NCBI RefSeq assembly: GCF_013359595.1
Contig: NZ_JABFMP010000004.1
Location: 186,001-250,000, forward strand
Reading direction: 5' to 3'
Length of the DNA stretch: 64,000 bases
Origin: Pseudomonas sp. C1C7
GTDB lineage: Bacteria > Pseudomonadota > Gammaproteobacteria > Pseudomonadales > Pseudomonadaceae
Position 1 is the stretch's first letter. The number at the start of each line of letters is the position of its first letter. The notes below the pieces were generated by a model. The model saw only the letters and a program-made list of their open reading frames with translations. It was not told the origin of the DNA and searched no databases. Both the position numbers and the translations under genes were made by a program. Below, piece by piece: positions 46,198 through 54,283 of this stretch.

Positions 46198-46240
46198 TTG
46201 ATGAAAGTCTCGGCTTTACAGTTGAAAGTTGTTGTCCTAG

Positions 46241-46266
46241 TGTCTGGTGATTCAAGTCACCAGACA
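46241..46266 (+). other. Perfect hairpin just upstream of the cupin gene
   Basis: TGTCTGGTGA and TCACCAGACA form a 10-bp stem with a 6-base loop, 14 bases before the cupin ATG. No T run follows, so it is not a standard terminator. It may be an operator or a translation-controlling or processing hairpin. Confidence 0.6.
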
Positions 46267-46280
46267 GTTGGTATTTGCCG

Positions 46281-46739
46281 ATGAATAACGTTCAAGGTGG
46301 GTTCTTTTCATATAAGGATTTTCGCCAGAGTTTGAATAATCCGCCAATCGGTGCGCGGGTTTGGAAACAGGGCGAACTGACGGACATACGTCAGCGTCTG
46401 GCGGACAGCGACGTCGATATCGTCGCGCTGGCCCACGACAACAGCCCCGAAGGATGCAGGCTGACGCCGGGGATGGCGGTCTCCATGCAATGGCTGATTC
46501 CAGGCTCGACATTGGACGGTCATGCCCACGCCTGGTGGCACCTGTTCATCATCCAGGCCGGCAGCGGCACCCTGACCCTGGAAGGTGCCGATGAGGTCAG
46601 CGTCAGCCCTGGCGACGTGCTGCTGGTACCGGCCTGGACCCGGCACGGATTCGTCAACACCAGCAAAACCGAGCCTCTGGCCATGCTCAACATGAGCAAC
46701 ATGCCGCAAATGGCCCAACTCTCCAACGCCTCCCTCTAA
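46281..46739 (+). CDS. Cupin-domain protein
   Basis: A 152-residue single cupin. Motif 1 is GSTLDGHAHAWWHLFIIQAGSGTLTLEG and motif 2 is VSPGDVLLVPAWTRHGFVN; the His residues could hold one metal. It may be a metal-dependent oxygenase/isomerase of the pathway or a small-molecule sensor. It lies 83 bases after ridA, after a perfect hairpin, and is the last gene before a REP-filled gap. The Shine-Dalgarno is weak. Confidence 0.83.
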   Translation: MNNVQGGFFSYKDFRQSLNNPPIGARVWKQGELTDIRQRLADSDVDIVALAHDNSPEGCRLTPGMAVSMQWLIPGSTLDGHAHAWWHLFIIQAGSGTLTLEGADEVSVSPGDVLLVPAWTRHGFVNTSKTEPLAMLNMSNMPQMAQLSNASL

Positions 46740-46779
46740 CCCGTTCCCCTCCCCAAAAGCCAGCTTCTGCACGGTCCCA

Positions 46780-46913
46780 TGTAGCAGCTGGCGAAGCCTG
46801 CGTCCGGCTGCGAAGCAGTCGTAAAACCTGCCTGCACGATCTACCTGAACCACCGCGTGCCCTGATTTCACGACTGCTGCGCAGCCGGACGCAGGCTCCG
46901 CCTGCGGCTACAA
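46780..46913. repeat. REP-type inverted repeat, family C
   Basis: ATGTAGCAGCTGGCGAAGCC with TGCGTCCGGCTGCGAAGCAG and the inverted CTGCGCAGCCGGACGCAGGC split the biosynthetic-type cluster into two transcription units. No gene is visible in 46740-47043. Confidence 0.8.
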
Positions 46914-46932
46914 ATCGCTTCGTCCACAAACT

Positions 46933-46969
46933 TTCTGTATCGATTGAAACTCGCAAATTCTGTATCTAT
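46933..46969 (+). promoter_or_regulatory. Direct repeat upstream of the second operon half
   Basis: TTCTGTATCGAT (46933-46944) and TTCTGTATCTAT (46958-46969) are direct repeats, 11 of 12 identical, with centres 25 bases apart. They lie about 75-110 bases before the GST gene in AT-rich DNA. MocR proteins often bind direct repeats, so either cluster regulator could act here. Confidence 0.45.
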
Positions 46970-47043
46970 CCAGCCCCCAGCCAACTTAATACGATCACTT
47001 CCAATGCAGATTTATCAATGCAGCCATTGCAATGGAGTGTTCT

Positions 47044-47691
47044 ATGGAAAACCGAAAACTCAAACTGTATGTCGGTGCGGACTTTATTAGCGCGTTTGCG
47101 ATGTCGGCTTTTGTTGCACTCAAGGAAAAGCAACTTTCATTCGACTTCGTAAAGGTGGATTTGAAAGTCAAAGAGAACTATCAAGGTAATTACCGGGATC
47201 TTTCGCTGACCTGCAAAGTCCCCACGTTAGTTCACGATGATTTCGCTCTGTCGGAGTCTTCCGCCATCGCCGAATACCTGGAAGAACTCTCCCCGGGCCA
47301 TAAAAAACTCTACCCCCAGGACCTCAAGCAGCGCGCCCGTGCCCGTCAGCTGCAAGCCTGGCTGCGCAGCGATCTGCTGGTGGTGCGCAAGGAGCGCCCG
47401 TTTGACCTGGTGTACTTCGGCAAGAAAGACACCGCGCTTTCCGATGAGGCCCGAGCGGCCGCGGAGCGCCTGTTCTTCGTCGCCGATCGCTTGCTGGAGG
47501 AGGGCGCCGAGAACCTGTTCGGCAATTGGAGCATCGCCGACACCGACCTGGCAATCATGCTCAACCGCCTGGTGGCCAATGGCGATCCGGTGCCGGCCCG
47601 GCTTGCGGCCTACGTGCGCCGCCAATGGGACCGCGACAGCGTTCGGGCATGGATGGACATAGAGCGCGTAGCGCCGGCCATCCGCTCTTGA
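47044..47691 (+). CDS. Glutathione S-transferase, YfcF-like
   Basis: A 215-residue GST. The thioredoxin-like N-terminal domain has SAFAMSAFVALKEKQLSFDFVKVDL and KVPTLVHDDFALSESSAIAEYLEE (the ESS glutathione-binding motif). The helical C-terminal domain has NLFGNWSIADTDLAIMLNRL. Length matches E. coli YfcF. GGAG precedes ATG 47044. It opens the second half of the cluster; it could catalyse a thiol-dependent step or detoxify the product. Confidence 0.9.
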   Translation: MENRKLKLYVGADFISAFAMSAFVALKEKQLSFDFVKVDLKVKENYQGNYRDLSLTCKVPTLVHDDFALSESSAIAEYLEELSPGHKKLYPQDLKQRARARQLQAWLRSDLLVVRKERPFDLVYFGKKDTALSDEARAAAERLFFVADRLLEEGAENLFGNWSIADTDLAIMLNRLVANGDPVPARLAAYVRRQWDRDSVRAWMDIERVAPAIRS

Positions 47692-47731
47692 ATTTCTAAG
47701 GCCACCGCCAGCCAATACCAGGAGCGCTGCC

Positions 47732-49084
47732 ATGCAGGGACTGTCGGAGCACGAAAGATACAAACCCTATAACTCACGCACCATTCGCGACACGCCGTAC
47801 TGGAACAAGCTCACGCCTGCGCTGCAGGAGGCCATGGACGTGGTGGCTCGGGTCATGCCGTTTCGCACCAACGAATACGTACTGGGGACGCTGATCGACT
47901 GGGACAACATTCCCGACGACCCGATTTTCCGCATGACCTTTCCCCACAAGGACATGTTGCTGCCGGACGAATACGCCGCGCTCAAGCAGTTGATCGAGCT
48001 GGACGACAGCGCGGCCATCAAGCGCAAGATCGAGGCGATCTGGCTGCGCATGAATCCGCACCCGGCCGGGCAGCTGACGCACAACAATGCGACCCTCGAC
48101 GGAAAAATCCTGCCGGGCATTCAGCACAAGTACCGCGAGACCGTGCTGTTTTTCCCCGGCGCCGGACAGACCTGTCACGCGTACTGCACCTTCTGTTTCC
48201 GCTGGGCGCAGTTCATCGGCGAGGAAGAACTGAAATTCAACGCCCGGGAATCCCAGGAGCTGGTGAGCTACCTGCGGGTGCATCCGCAAGTGACCGACGT
48301 GCTGATCACCGGGGGCGATCCGCTGATCATGAACACCCGTTCGCTGGCCAGTTACATCGAGCCGCTGCTGGAGCTGCCGCATCTGAAAAGCATCCGCCTG
48401 GGCACCAAATCCGTGGCCTATTGGCCGCAGCGATTTGTCAGCGACAAGGATGCGCCGGAGTTGCTTGAGCTGTTTCGGAGGATCGTCGCGGCGGGGAAGA
48501 ACCTCTCGGTCATGGGCCACTACAACCACCCGGTGGAGCTGCGCCAGGACATCGCCCGGCAAGCCGTCGAACGCATTCGTTCGACCGGCGCAACGGTGCG
48601 CATGCAGGCGCCGGTGATCCGCCACATCAACGAAAACCCGGAAGACTGGGCGGCGTTGTGGACCGAAGGCGTGCGCCTGGGGGCGGTGCCCTATTACATG
48701 TTCGTCGAGCGCGACACCGGCCCCAGCCACTACTTCGCGATGCCACTGGCGCGGGCGTTCGAGATCTTCCAGGCGGCGTACCGCACGGTGTCGGGGCTGG
48801 CGCGCACGGTGCGCGGCCCGTCCATGAGCACCTTCTACGGCAAGGTACTGATCAACGGCATCGAGACCGTCGCTGGGGAAAAAGTCTTCGTGCTGCAGTT
48901 CCTCCAGGCCCGGGACCCGCAATGGGTGTTGCGCACCTTCTATGCGCGTTTCGACCCGCAGGCGACCTGGTTCGATCAGCTGCGCCCGGCCTTCGGCGAA
49001 CGCGGTTTTTTCTTTCAGACCGAGCCTGAGCGATTGCTCGAACAGACGCCGGAATTGATACCGGTGCTGCTGCAAACGGCGTAG
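47732..49084 (+). CDS. KamA family radical SAM enzyme (lysine 2,3-aminomutase-like)
   Basis: A 450-residue radical SAM protein like lysine 2,3-aminomutase. The 4Fe-4S motif is Cys148-x3-Cys152-x2-Cys155 (CHAYCTFC), then ITGGDPL and the substrate region YYMFVERDTGPSHYF. Family enzymes move an amino group from alpha to beta carbon using PLP. The Gly-rich PLP-lysine motif of true aminomutases (PGGGGK) is here MSTFYGK, with Lys371 as candidate PLP Lys, so substrate or reaction may differ. It is 40 bases after the GST and 31 before the aminotransferase. Confidence 0.9.
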   Translation: MQGLSEHERYKPYNSRTIRDTPYWNKLTPALQEAMDVVARVMPFRTNEYVLGTLIDWDNIPDDPIFRMTFPHKDMLLPDEYAALKQLIELDDSAAIKRKIEAIWLRMNPHPAGQLTHNNATLDGKILPGIQHKYRETVLFFPGAGQTCHAYCTFCFRWAQFIGEEELKFNARESQELVSYLRVHPQVTDVLITGGDPLIMNTRSLASYIEPLLELPHLKSIRLGTKSVAYWPQRFVSDKDAPELLELFRRIVAAGKNLSVMGHYNHPVELRQDIARQAVERIRSTGATVRMQAPVIRHINENPEDWAALWTEGVRLGAVPYYMFVERDTGPSHYFAMPLARAFEIFQAAYRTVSGLARTVRGPSMSTFYGKVLINGIETVAGEKVFVLQFLQARDPQWVLRTFYARFDPQATWFDQLRPAFGERGFFFQTEPERLLEQTPELIPVLLQTA

Positions 49085-49115
49085 GAAATTTCTAGAACAA
49101 TGGGGAGATAAGGAC

Positions 49116-49991
49116 ATGAGCAGTATCCCGTTTGATCAACGCGAAGGGCTGATCTGGCTCGACGGCGAGTTCGTCGAGTGGTCCCAGGCGCGTCTGCACG
49201 TACTGACCCACGGCTTGCACTACGCAAGCACGGTCTATGAAGGGGAGCGGGTGTACAACGGCAGGATCTTCAAGCTGCGCGAACACACCGAGCGCCTGTA
49301 TCGCTCGGCGCAGTTGATGGATTTCGTCATTCCGTACGACATCGAGGAACTGGAAGCGGCCAGCCATGAATTGCTCAAGCGCAACAAGGTGGTCGAAGGC
49401 TACCTGCGGCCGGTGGCCTGGCGCGGCAGCGAGATGATTTCCACCTCGGCGCGCTTCAATCGCATCCATGTGGCAATCGCCTGCTGGCAGTGGCCGAGCT
49501 ACTTCGACCCGGCGGCACGCATGGCCGGCATTCGCTTGAAGACCGCCGCGTGGCGTCGTCCGCCACCCAACAGCAGCCCCTTTGAAGCCAAGGCGTCCGG
49601 GCATTACCAGATCGCCACGCTGAGCAAGCACGACGCGCAAGACAACGGCTTCCACGATGCCCTGATGCTTGACTGGCGCGGGCATGTCGCCGAAGCCACC
49701 AGCGCCAATGTGTTCTTCGTCAAAGGGCGGACGCTGTACACGCCGCTGCCGGATTGCTTCCTCGATGGCATCACCCGTCAGACCGTCATCGGGCTGGCGA
49801 AGGCCCTGGACTATCAGGTGGTCGAGGCCACGATTCTGCCTACACAGCTTGGCGACTTCGATGAGTGTTTTCTGACAGGCACCGCCGCCGAAGTCACGCC
49901 CGTGCAAAGCATCGACGAGCATCACTATCAGCCGGGCAATGCCTGCCGCGAACTGATTGCCGCCTACACCTCAACCGTCAACGCCGGATAA
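49116..49991 (+). CDS. Class IV aminotransferase, branched-chain (IlvE) type
   Basis: A 291-residue fold-type IV PLP enzyme. The PLP Lys is Lys159 in FEAKASGHYQ, the same number as in E. coli IlvE. Other motifs are THGLHYASTVYEGERVY, DWRGHVAEATSANVFFVKG and FLTGTAAEVTPVQSID. It swaps an amino group between an alpha-amino acid and a keto acid. Position inside the cluster and an extra housekeeping ilvE expected elsewhere suggest a dedicated biosynthetic role. GGGGAGA precedes the start. Confidence 0.92.
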   Translation: MSSIPFDQREGLIWLDGEFVEWSQARLHVLTHGLHYASTVYEGERVYNGRIFKLREHTERLYRSAQLMDFVIPYDIEELEAASHELLKRNKVVEGYLRPVAWRGSEMISTSARFNRIHVAIACWQWPSYFDPAARMAGIRLKTAAWRRPPPNSSPFEAKASGHYQIATLSKHDAQDNGFHDALMLDWRGHVAEATSANVFFVKGRTLYTPLPDCFLDGITRQTVIGLAKALDYQVVEATILPTQLGDFDECFLTGTAAEVTPVQSIDEHHYQPGNACRELIAAYTSTVNAG

Positions 49992-50009
49992 ACCGCCAGG
50001 AATCTCACC

Positions 50010-50768
50010 ATGTCAAATCCAGGGATTGTTGCGTCCAAACCTTACGTTTCGCTGGGCCATCGCCATGACGAGTTGTCGTCCCGCGGCTGGACTGTCCTGA
50101 CCCCCGGCGAATTCGCCCATGACGTTGTAGGAACATTGCACGAGTTCGGTCCGGTCATTCCGCAGTTCAATGGCCAGACCGCTTTCGCCATCACCCGCAA
50201 GCCGGGCTACGAAGATCTGCCGTATTCCCAGAGCATGAACGGTATCGGCCCGCACACCGAGGCACCGGTGTACGGCCCGCCGCCGCGCTATCTGGCGCTG
50301 CATTGCCATAAGCAGGCGACCTGCGGTGGCGGGCACACGGGTTTGGTGGACGGTTATGAGTTTCTGAAGTCGCTGGAGCGCAGCGAGCCGGAGCTGCGCG
50401 AGTGGCTGGACGACACGCCGGTGGAGTTCGTCGCCACGGCCAAACCGGGTGAGCCTGCACAAACCCGGGTCAGGGAATACATCCTCACGCCCACTGAGGA
50501 CGGCGACATTTTCCGCTTCAGCTACAACCAGTTTCATTACGGCGATGTGAACCCTTCCAAGCAGGCGCTGGAGCAGTCCCAGGTGAGCAACAACAGCTCG
50601 CCGCTGGCCAGATTCGCGGTGCTTGGCGAGGCGTATTTCATCGAGCACAACACCCCGGTGCTGATCCCCGAAGGCTGCATGCTGATCTGGGACAACTGGC
50701 GGATGATCCACGCCCGCAGTCGCTACACCGACCCGGCGCGGCACCTGACCCGCTACTGGCTGGCCTGA
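50010..50768 (+). CDS. TauD/TfdA family Fe(II)/2-oxoglutarate dioxygenase
   Basis: A 252-residue oxygenase. The iron ligands are likely His82 and Glu84 (GPHTEAPVYGPPPRYLALHC) and His234 (WRMIHARSRY), with Arg244 or Arg248 for 2-oxoglutarate (RHLTRYW). The HxE form (instead of HxD) is a common variant in this family. Such enzymes hydroxylate or desaturate amino acids in natural-product pathways. It is 18 bases after the aminotransferase and 68 before the N-oxygenase. Confidence 0.88.
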   Translation: MSNPGIVASKPYVSLGHRHDELSSRGWTVLTPGEFAHDVVGTLHEFGPVIPQFNGQTAFAITRKPGYEDLPYSQSMNGIGPHTEAPVYGPPPRYLALHCHKQATCGGGHTGLVDGYEFLKSLERSEPELREWLDDTPVEFVATAKPGEPAQTRVREYILTPTEDGDIFRFSYNQFHYGDVNPSKQALEQSQVSNNSSPLARFAVLGEAYFIEHNTPVLIPEGCMLIWDNWRMIHARSRYTDPARHLTRYWLA

Positions 50769-50836
50769 TTTTTCCGGCGCTTATTTTTCTTTTTTGCGTA
50801 CCCGCCAGCGGGTACGCGTCCTACAGGTATCGCGTC

Positions 50837-51796
50837 ATGCAAACAGCAATCGAGATCGCCAAGGTCGATCATCAACTGGTCGTGCGGCTCAATCAGGCCT
50901 GGACCCGACGGGCCACGGTCTGCTCGCCGGAAAAGACCTCGGTCGAGGAAGTCTTCGACCCGGCCCGCCCGGATTACCCGGAGCGGATGGTGCCATTTTT
51001 TCATCACCCCAGATTCCAGGCCTTGAGCGACGACCTCAAGAGCAACGTGGTGACCTGGGGCTGGATCGGCTACAACCTGCGCACCGTCACTGCCGAGGAA
51101 CACGTGGTCAACCCGGCCCTGAGCGTCATCGCCAATCAATACCTGGGCAAGGACAACTGGCATTTTCGCGAGGCCATGCAGCAGACGCTGATCGACGAGC
51201 ACTACCACACGCTCATGCACCTGCGGGCCATCGAGCGAACCAAGCTGGAGCGCGCCATCGATCAGGACCTGGACCTGCCACCGTCGGTGACCTATCTGCG
51301 CTTGCAGGCCCTGCGCGAAACCCTGGCCGAGCAATGGCAGAAAGACCTGGCGGCAATCACCTTCGCGGTGGTGGCCGAGATCAGCGTCAACGCCTATCTG
51401 GACTTGCTGGCGGATGACCAGAGCATTCAGCCGCAAAACCGTCGCGTCGCCGAACTGCACAACCGCGACGAGTACGCCCACAGCAAGGTGCTGGCCGAAG
51501 TGGCCAAGGTCATGTACGCCAACATGCAGCCGGAGCAGCAGGGATTTTTCGCACGCACCTTGTCGGTGGCGCTGAGTGCCTTTGTCGCTCAGGACTACTC
51601 GATGTGGGAGGCGATTCTGACTCAGCTCGGGGTCGAGGAAGCGGCGCAGATCATTGCCGACACCCGCGAGGGCAGCAAGAACGCAACCATCATGCGCGAC
51701 TACAGCGGCCTGCATAAGTTGGCCCAGGACCTCGGGATCAGCGAGCAGATCGACTTCGATTTCCGCCCGACCCTCAAAACCAACGCCGCCGCCTGA
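50837..51796 (+). CDS. AurF-type di-iron N-oxygenase
   Basis: A 319-residue non-heme di-iron oxygenase of the AurF (p-aminobenzoate N-oxygenase) family, which oxidises amines to hydroxylamines, nitroso or nitro groups. All ligands known in AurF have counterparts: Glu87 or 88, Glu121, His124, Glu181, His208, Glu212 and His215. Spacing from Glu121 on (3, 57, 27, 4, 3) is the same as in AurF. This strongly supports a working di-iron site. The start has a modest Shine-Dalgarno (CAGGTATCGCGTC region). Confidence 0.9.
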   Translation: MQTAIEIAKVDHQLVVRLNQAWTRRATVCSPEKTSVEEVFDPARPDYPERMVPFFHHPRFQALSDDLKSNVVTWGWIGYNLRTVTAEEHVVNPALSVIANQYLGKDNWHFREAMQQTLIDEHYHTLMHLRAIERTKLERAIDQDLDLPPSVTYLRLQALRETLAEQWQKDLAAITFAVVAEISVNAYLDLLADDQSIQPQNRRVAELHNRDEYAHSKVLAEVAKVMYANMQPEQQGFFARTLSVALSAFVAQDYSMWEAILTQLGVEEAAQIIADTREGSKNATIMRDYSGLHKLAQDLGISEQIDFDFRPTLKTNAAA

Positions 51797-51810
51797 ATCT
51801 GGAGAGTCGT

Positions 51811-52611
51811 ATGTCCGTTCCCGAGTACGAAGTGTTCGCCATCCGTGTCGGCGCCAACGCCCAGCGCACCGCCAGGGAGAATTTTCTCTACGACGCCTGC
51901 TGTGGTGATCCGAATGCGCCGATGCCGCTGGATTACTACTTCTGGGTGATCCGCAATCAGCAGCAGGTGATCGTGGTCGACACCTGCTTTCAACCGGCCA
52001 CGGCCGATCGGCGCAACCGTCAGATGTTTCGTCTGCCGGAAGAATCCCTACGCCAACTGGACATCGATCCGACGCAGGTCGAGCAACTGATCCTGACGCA
52101 TCTGCATTGGGACCATGCCGGCAATCTCGCCCTGTTTCCCAAGGCGACGGTGCATCTGCAGGAGGCCGAACTGCGCTTCTGCACCGGGCCGAAAATGGCC
52201 CACCGCACGGTGAACAAGACCTATGAGGTCGAGGACGTGATGTCGGCGCTGCCGCCGCTGTTCGAAGGGCGCATGCGCCTGCACCGTGGCACCGCCGAGG
52301 TGTTGCCCGGCGTGACCCTGCATGCGGTGGGCGGGCACACACCGGGCAGTCAGGTGGTGCGGGTCAACACGGCGCGGGGCTGGATTGTGCTGGCGTCGGA
52401 TGCGGCGCATCTGTGGGTCAACATCCGCGAACGCAGCCCGTTTCCGATCCTCGATGACCTGTCACAAACCCTCGAGGCCTTCGCCGAAATCGATCGTCTG
52501 GCCGACAGCGAAGACCACGTCATCCCCGGCCACGATCCGCAGATCGCCGAGCGTTTTGCGCATTGGAACGATGACCCGCATATCATCTGCCTCCACGAAA
52601 ATCCCCGGTGA
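51811..52611 (+). CDS. MBL-fold metallo-hydrolase, lactonase-like
   Basis: A 266-residue metallo-beta-lactamase-fold protein. The zinc ligands are complete: His97, His99, Asp101, His102 (THLHWDHAGN), His176 (GGHTPGS), Asp197 (ASDAAH) and His241 (IPGHDP). The order and spacing are like AHL lactonase AiiA, so a lactone or other ester/amide hydrolase is likely. It is 14 bases after the N-oxygenase and ends the operon. It could release, mature or detoxify the product. Confidence 0.9.
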   Translation: MSVPEYEVFAIRVGANAQRTARENFLYDACCGDPNAPMPLDYYFWVIRNQQQVIVVDTCFQPATADRRNRQMFRLPEESLRQLDIDPTQVEQLILTHLHWDHAGNLALFPKATVHLQEAELRFCTGPKMAHRTVNKTYEVEDVMSALPPLFEGRMRLHRGTAEVLPGVTLHAVGGHTPGSQVVRVNTARGWIVLASDAAHLWVNIRERSPFPILDDLSQTLEAFAEIDRLADSEDHVIPGHDPQIAERFAHWNDDPHIICLHENPR

Positions 52612-52614
52612 TCG

Positions 52615-52696
52615 CTGTAGGAGCTGCCGCAGGCTGCGATCTTTTGATCTTGAAAAACAAAAATCAAAAGATCGCAGCCTGCGGCAGCTCCTACAG
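52615..52696. repeat. REP-type inverted repeat, family A, with paired base changes
   Basis: CTGTAGGAGCTGCCGCAGGC and the inverted GCCTGCGGCAGCTCCTACAG. Both arms carry a matching change (CCGCAGG/CCTGCGG where other copies have CCGAAGG/CCTTCGG), so the stem stays perfect. Its outer base triplet forms the stop codon of the minus-strand mocR gene at 52691. Confidence 0.85.
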
Positions 52697-54136
52697 GTTG
52701 GGTGTCGGCGTTGGGTGTTTGAGGAGACGACCGAGGGTCTGTAATGCCTCATCAATCTTCGGCGAATACGGCGCCCCACACCCGATCCGCACAAAGTGAT
52801 CGAACCGCCTGTCATTGGAAAAAATCCCACCCGGGGATATCTGAATGCCCACATTCAACGCCGCCTGAAACAACGCCATCGAAGAATGTTCCCGCGGCAA
52901 TTCCACCCACAACAAGGTCCCGCCCTCCGGGGTGCTCACCCGGGTGCCAGGCGGAAAATTGCGCAAAATACCGATGCTCATTTGCAACCGTTGCTGCGCC
53001 AGCGTGTTGCGCAAACGCCGCAGGTAACGCTCATAGGACGGCGTGCCCATGAACGCGCTCACCGCCAGTTGCGTCAGCGCCTCGCAACCACGGGACTGGG
53101 TGTGTTTGAGCATCTCCACGCGCTCGTGCCACTTGCCGGCGCTGATCCAGCCCAGGCGCATGCCGGGGGCCAGGGTTTTGTTCAGCGAGGCGCAGTAGAT
53201 CAGATTGTCGCTGCGGTCCCAGTGCTTGAGCGTGGACAGCGGTTGCTCGCTGTCCACCAGATCGCCATAGGTGTCGTCCTCGATCAGCACTGTGTCGTGC
53301 TCGGCGCACAGTTGCACCAGTCGCGCCTTGTTGGGGTCGGGCATGATGCTGCCCAGCGGGTTGTGCAGGTTGGGGATCACGATCAGCGCCTTGATCCGCT
53401 CAGGGCCTTGCAGCGCCTGTTGCAGGGCCGGCAGATTGATCCCGCTGTGGCTCGAGGCCGGGATCTCCAGCACCCGCAGGTTAAGGCTCTCGAGAATTTG
53501 CAGCAGACCATGGAAGGTCGGCGACTCCACGGCCACGGTATCGCCGGGGGATGTCACCGCGCGCAACGCCAGGTTGATCGCTTCGGTGGCGCCGTTGGTG
53601 ATCACGATGCGCTCGGCGCTCACGTGGGTCTTGCTGGTCAGCGCGCGGCGGGCCAGCACGTTGCGCAGGGCGATGTTGCCGGCGGTGGTGCCGGTGGTTT
53701 CGAACAGGTGCTGATCCTGGCGCAGGGCCTTGATCATGTTGTCCTGCAGGGCCTTGATCGGATACAGCTGGGGCGCGCAGTAGGCGCTGGCGAAATTGAC
53801 CTTCACCGTCGCACGCTGGCTGGCCTTGAGCACCGCCGACACTTGCTCATGAATACCGACGTAGGCGCCGGTATCCAGCGGCGGGGGCGAGGGACTTGCG
53901 GTGGGTTTGGCGGGGGTGTCGGGCTGGCGGATGTAGTTGCCCGAGCGCGGGCGGGCTTCCAGTACGCCATAGTCTTCAAGCTCGCGGCAGACCTGCACGG
54001 CCGTCGACAGGCTGACGGCGTGTTTTTCCATCATCAGCCGGATCGAGGGAAAGCGCTCACCGGTTTTCAGGGTGCCGCTGCGAATGGCGTCCAGGTAGTG
54101 ATTGGCCAGTTGGCGGTACAACGGAGTCGTGTTCAT
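52691..54136 (-). CDS. MocR/PtsJ-like regulator (GntR HTH fused to aminotransferase fold)
   Basis: A 481-residue MocR protein. GntR winged helix: LYRQLANHYLDAIRSGTLKTGERFPSIRLMMEKHAVSLSTAVQVCRELEDYGVLEARPRSG. The aminotransferase-like domain has PLP Lys320 (CASLNKTLAPG), NLHNPLGS and EDDTYGDL. It is convergent with the cluster's last gene and could be a second regulator or an unrelated neighbour. ATG 54136 is the natural start; the longer upstream frame is not conserved in type. Its stop lies inside a REP. Confidence 0.9.
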   Translation of the reverse strand: MNTTPLYRQLANHYLDAIRSGTLKTGERFPSIRLMMEKHAVSLSTAVQVCRELEDYGVLEARPRSGNYIRQPDTPAKPTASPSPPPLDTGAYVGIHEQVSAVLKASQRATVKVNFASAYCAPQLYPIKALQDNMIKALRQDQHLFETTGTTAGNIALRNVLARRALTSKTHVSAERIVITNGATEAINLALRAVTSPGDTVAVESPTFHGLLQILESLNLRVLEIPASSHSGINLPALQQALQGPERIKALIVIPNLHNPLGSIMPDPNKARLVQLCAEHDTVLIEDDTYGDLVDSEQPLSTLKHWDRSDNLIYCASLNKTLAPGMRLGWISAGKWHERVEMLKHTQSRGCEALTQLAVSAFMGTPSYERYLRRLRNTLAQQRLQMSIGILRNFPPGTRVSTPEGGTLLWVELPREHSSMALFQAALNVGIQISPGGIFSNDRRFDHFVRIGCGAPYSPKIDEALQTLGRLLKHPTPTPNL

Positions 54137-54283
54137 GATGACCTCAGCAGTCGCACCACTGAGGTCTGGGCTGGAAAGTAGAAAGGCGCTCCCCGCAGGC
54201 GGACCCGTGGTGCTGATGGGTAAAGGGAAGTACTGCCGTCGATACTGGAAGATTAATCGCGTATTTGCCCGAATCGCGGGCAA

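Noticed and set aside
49116..49991. Housekeeping ilvE
   Set aside because: The fold and Lys159 fit IlvE, but it is embedded in a tight operon with KamA, TauD and AurF genes, so a dedicated role is more likely; not excluded.
41672..54136. A known mangotoxin/fragin-type (mgo/ham/pvf) cluster
   Set aside because: It shares an AurF-type oxygenase with those systems but has no NRPS gene; the rest of the gene set is different.
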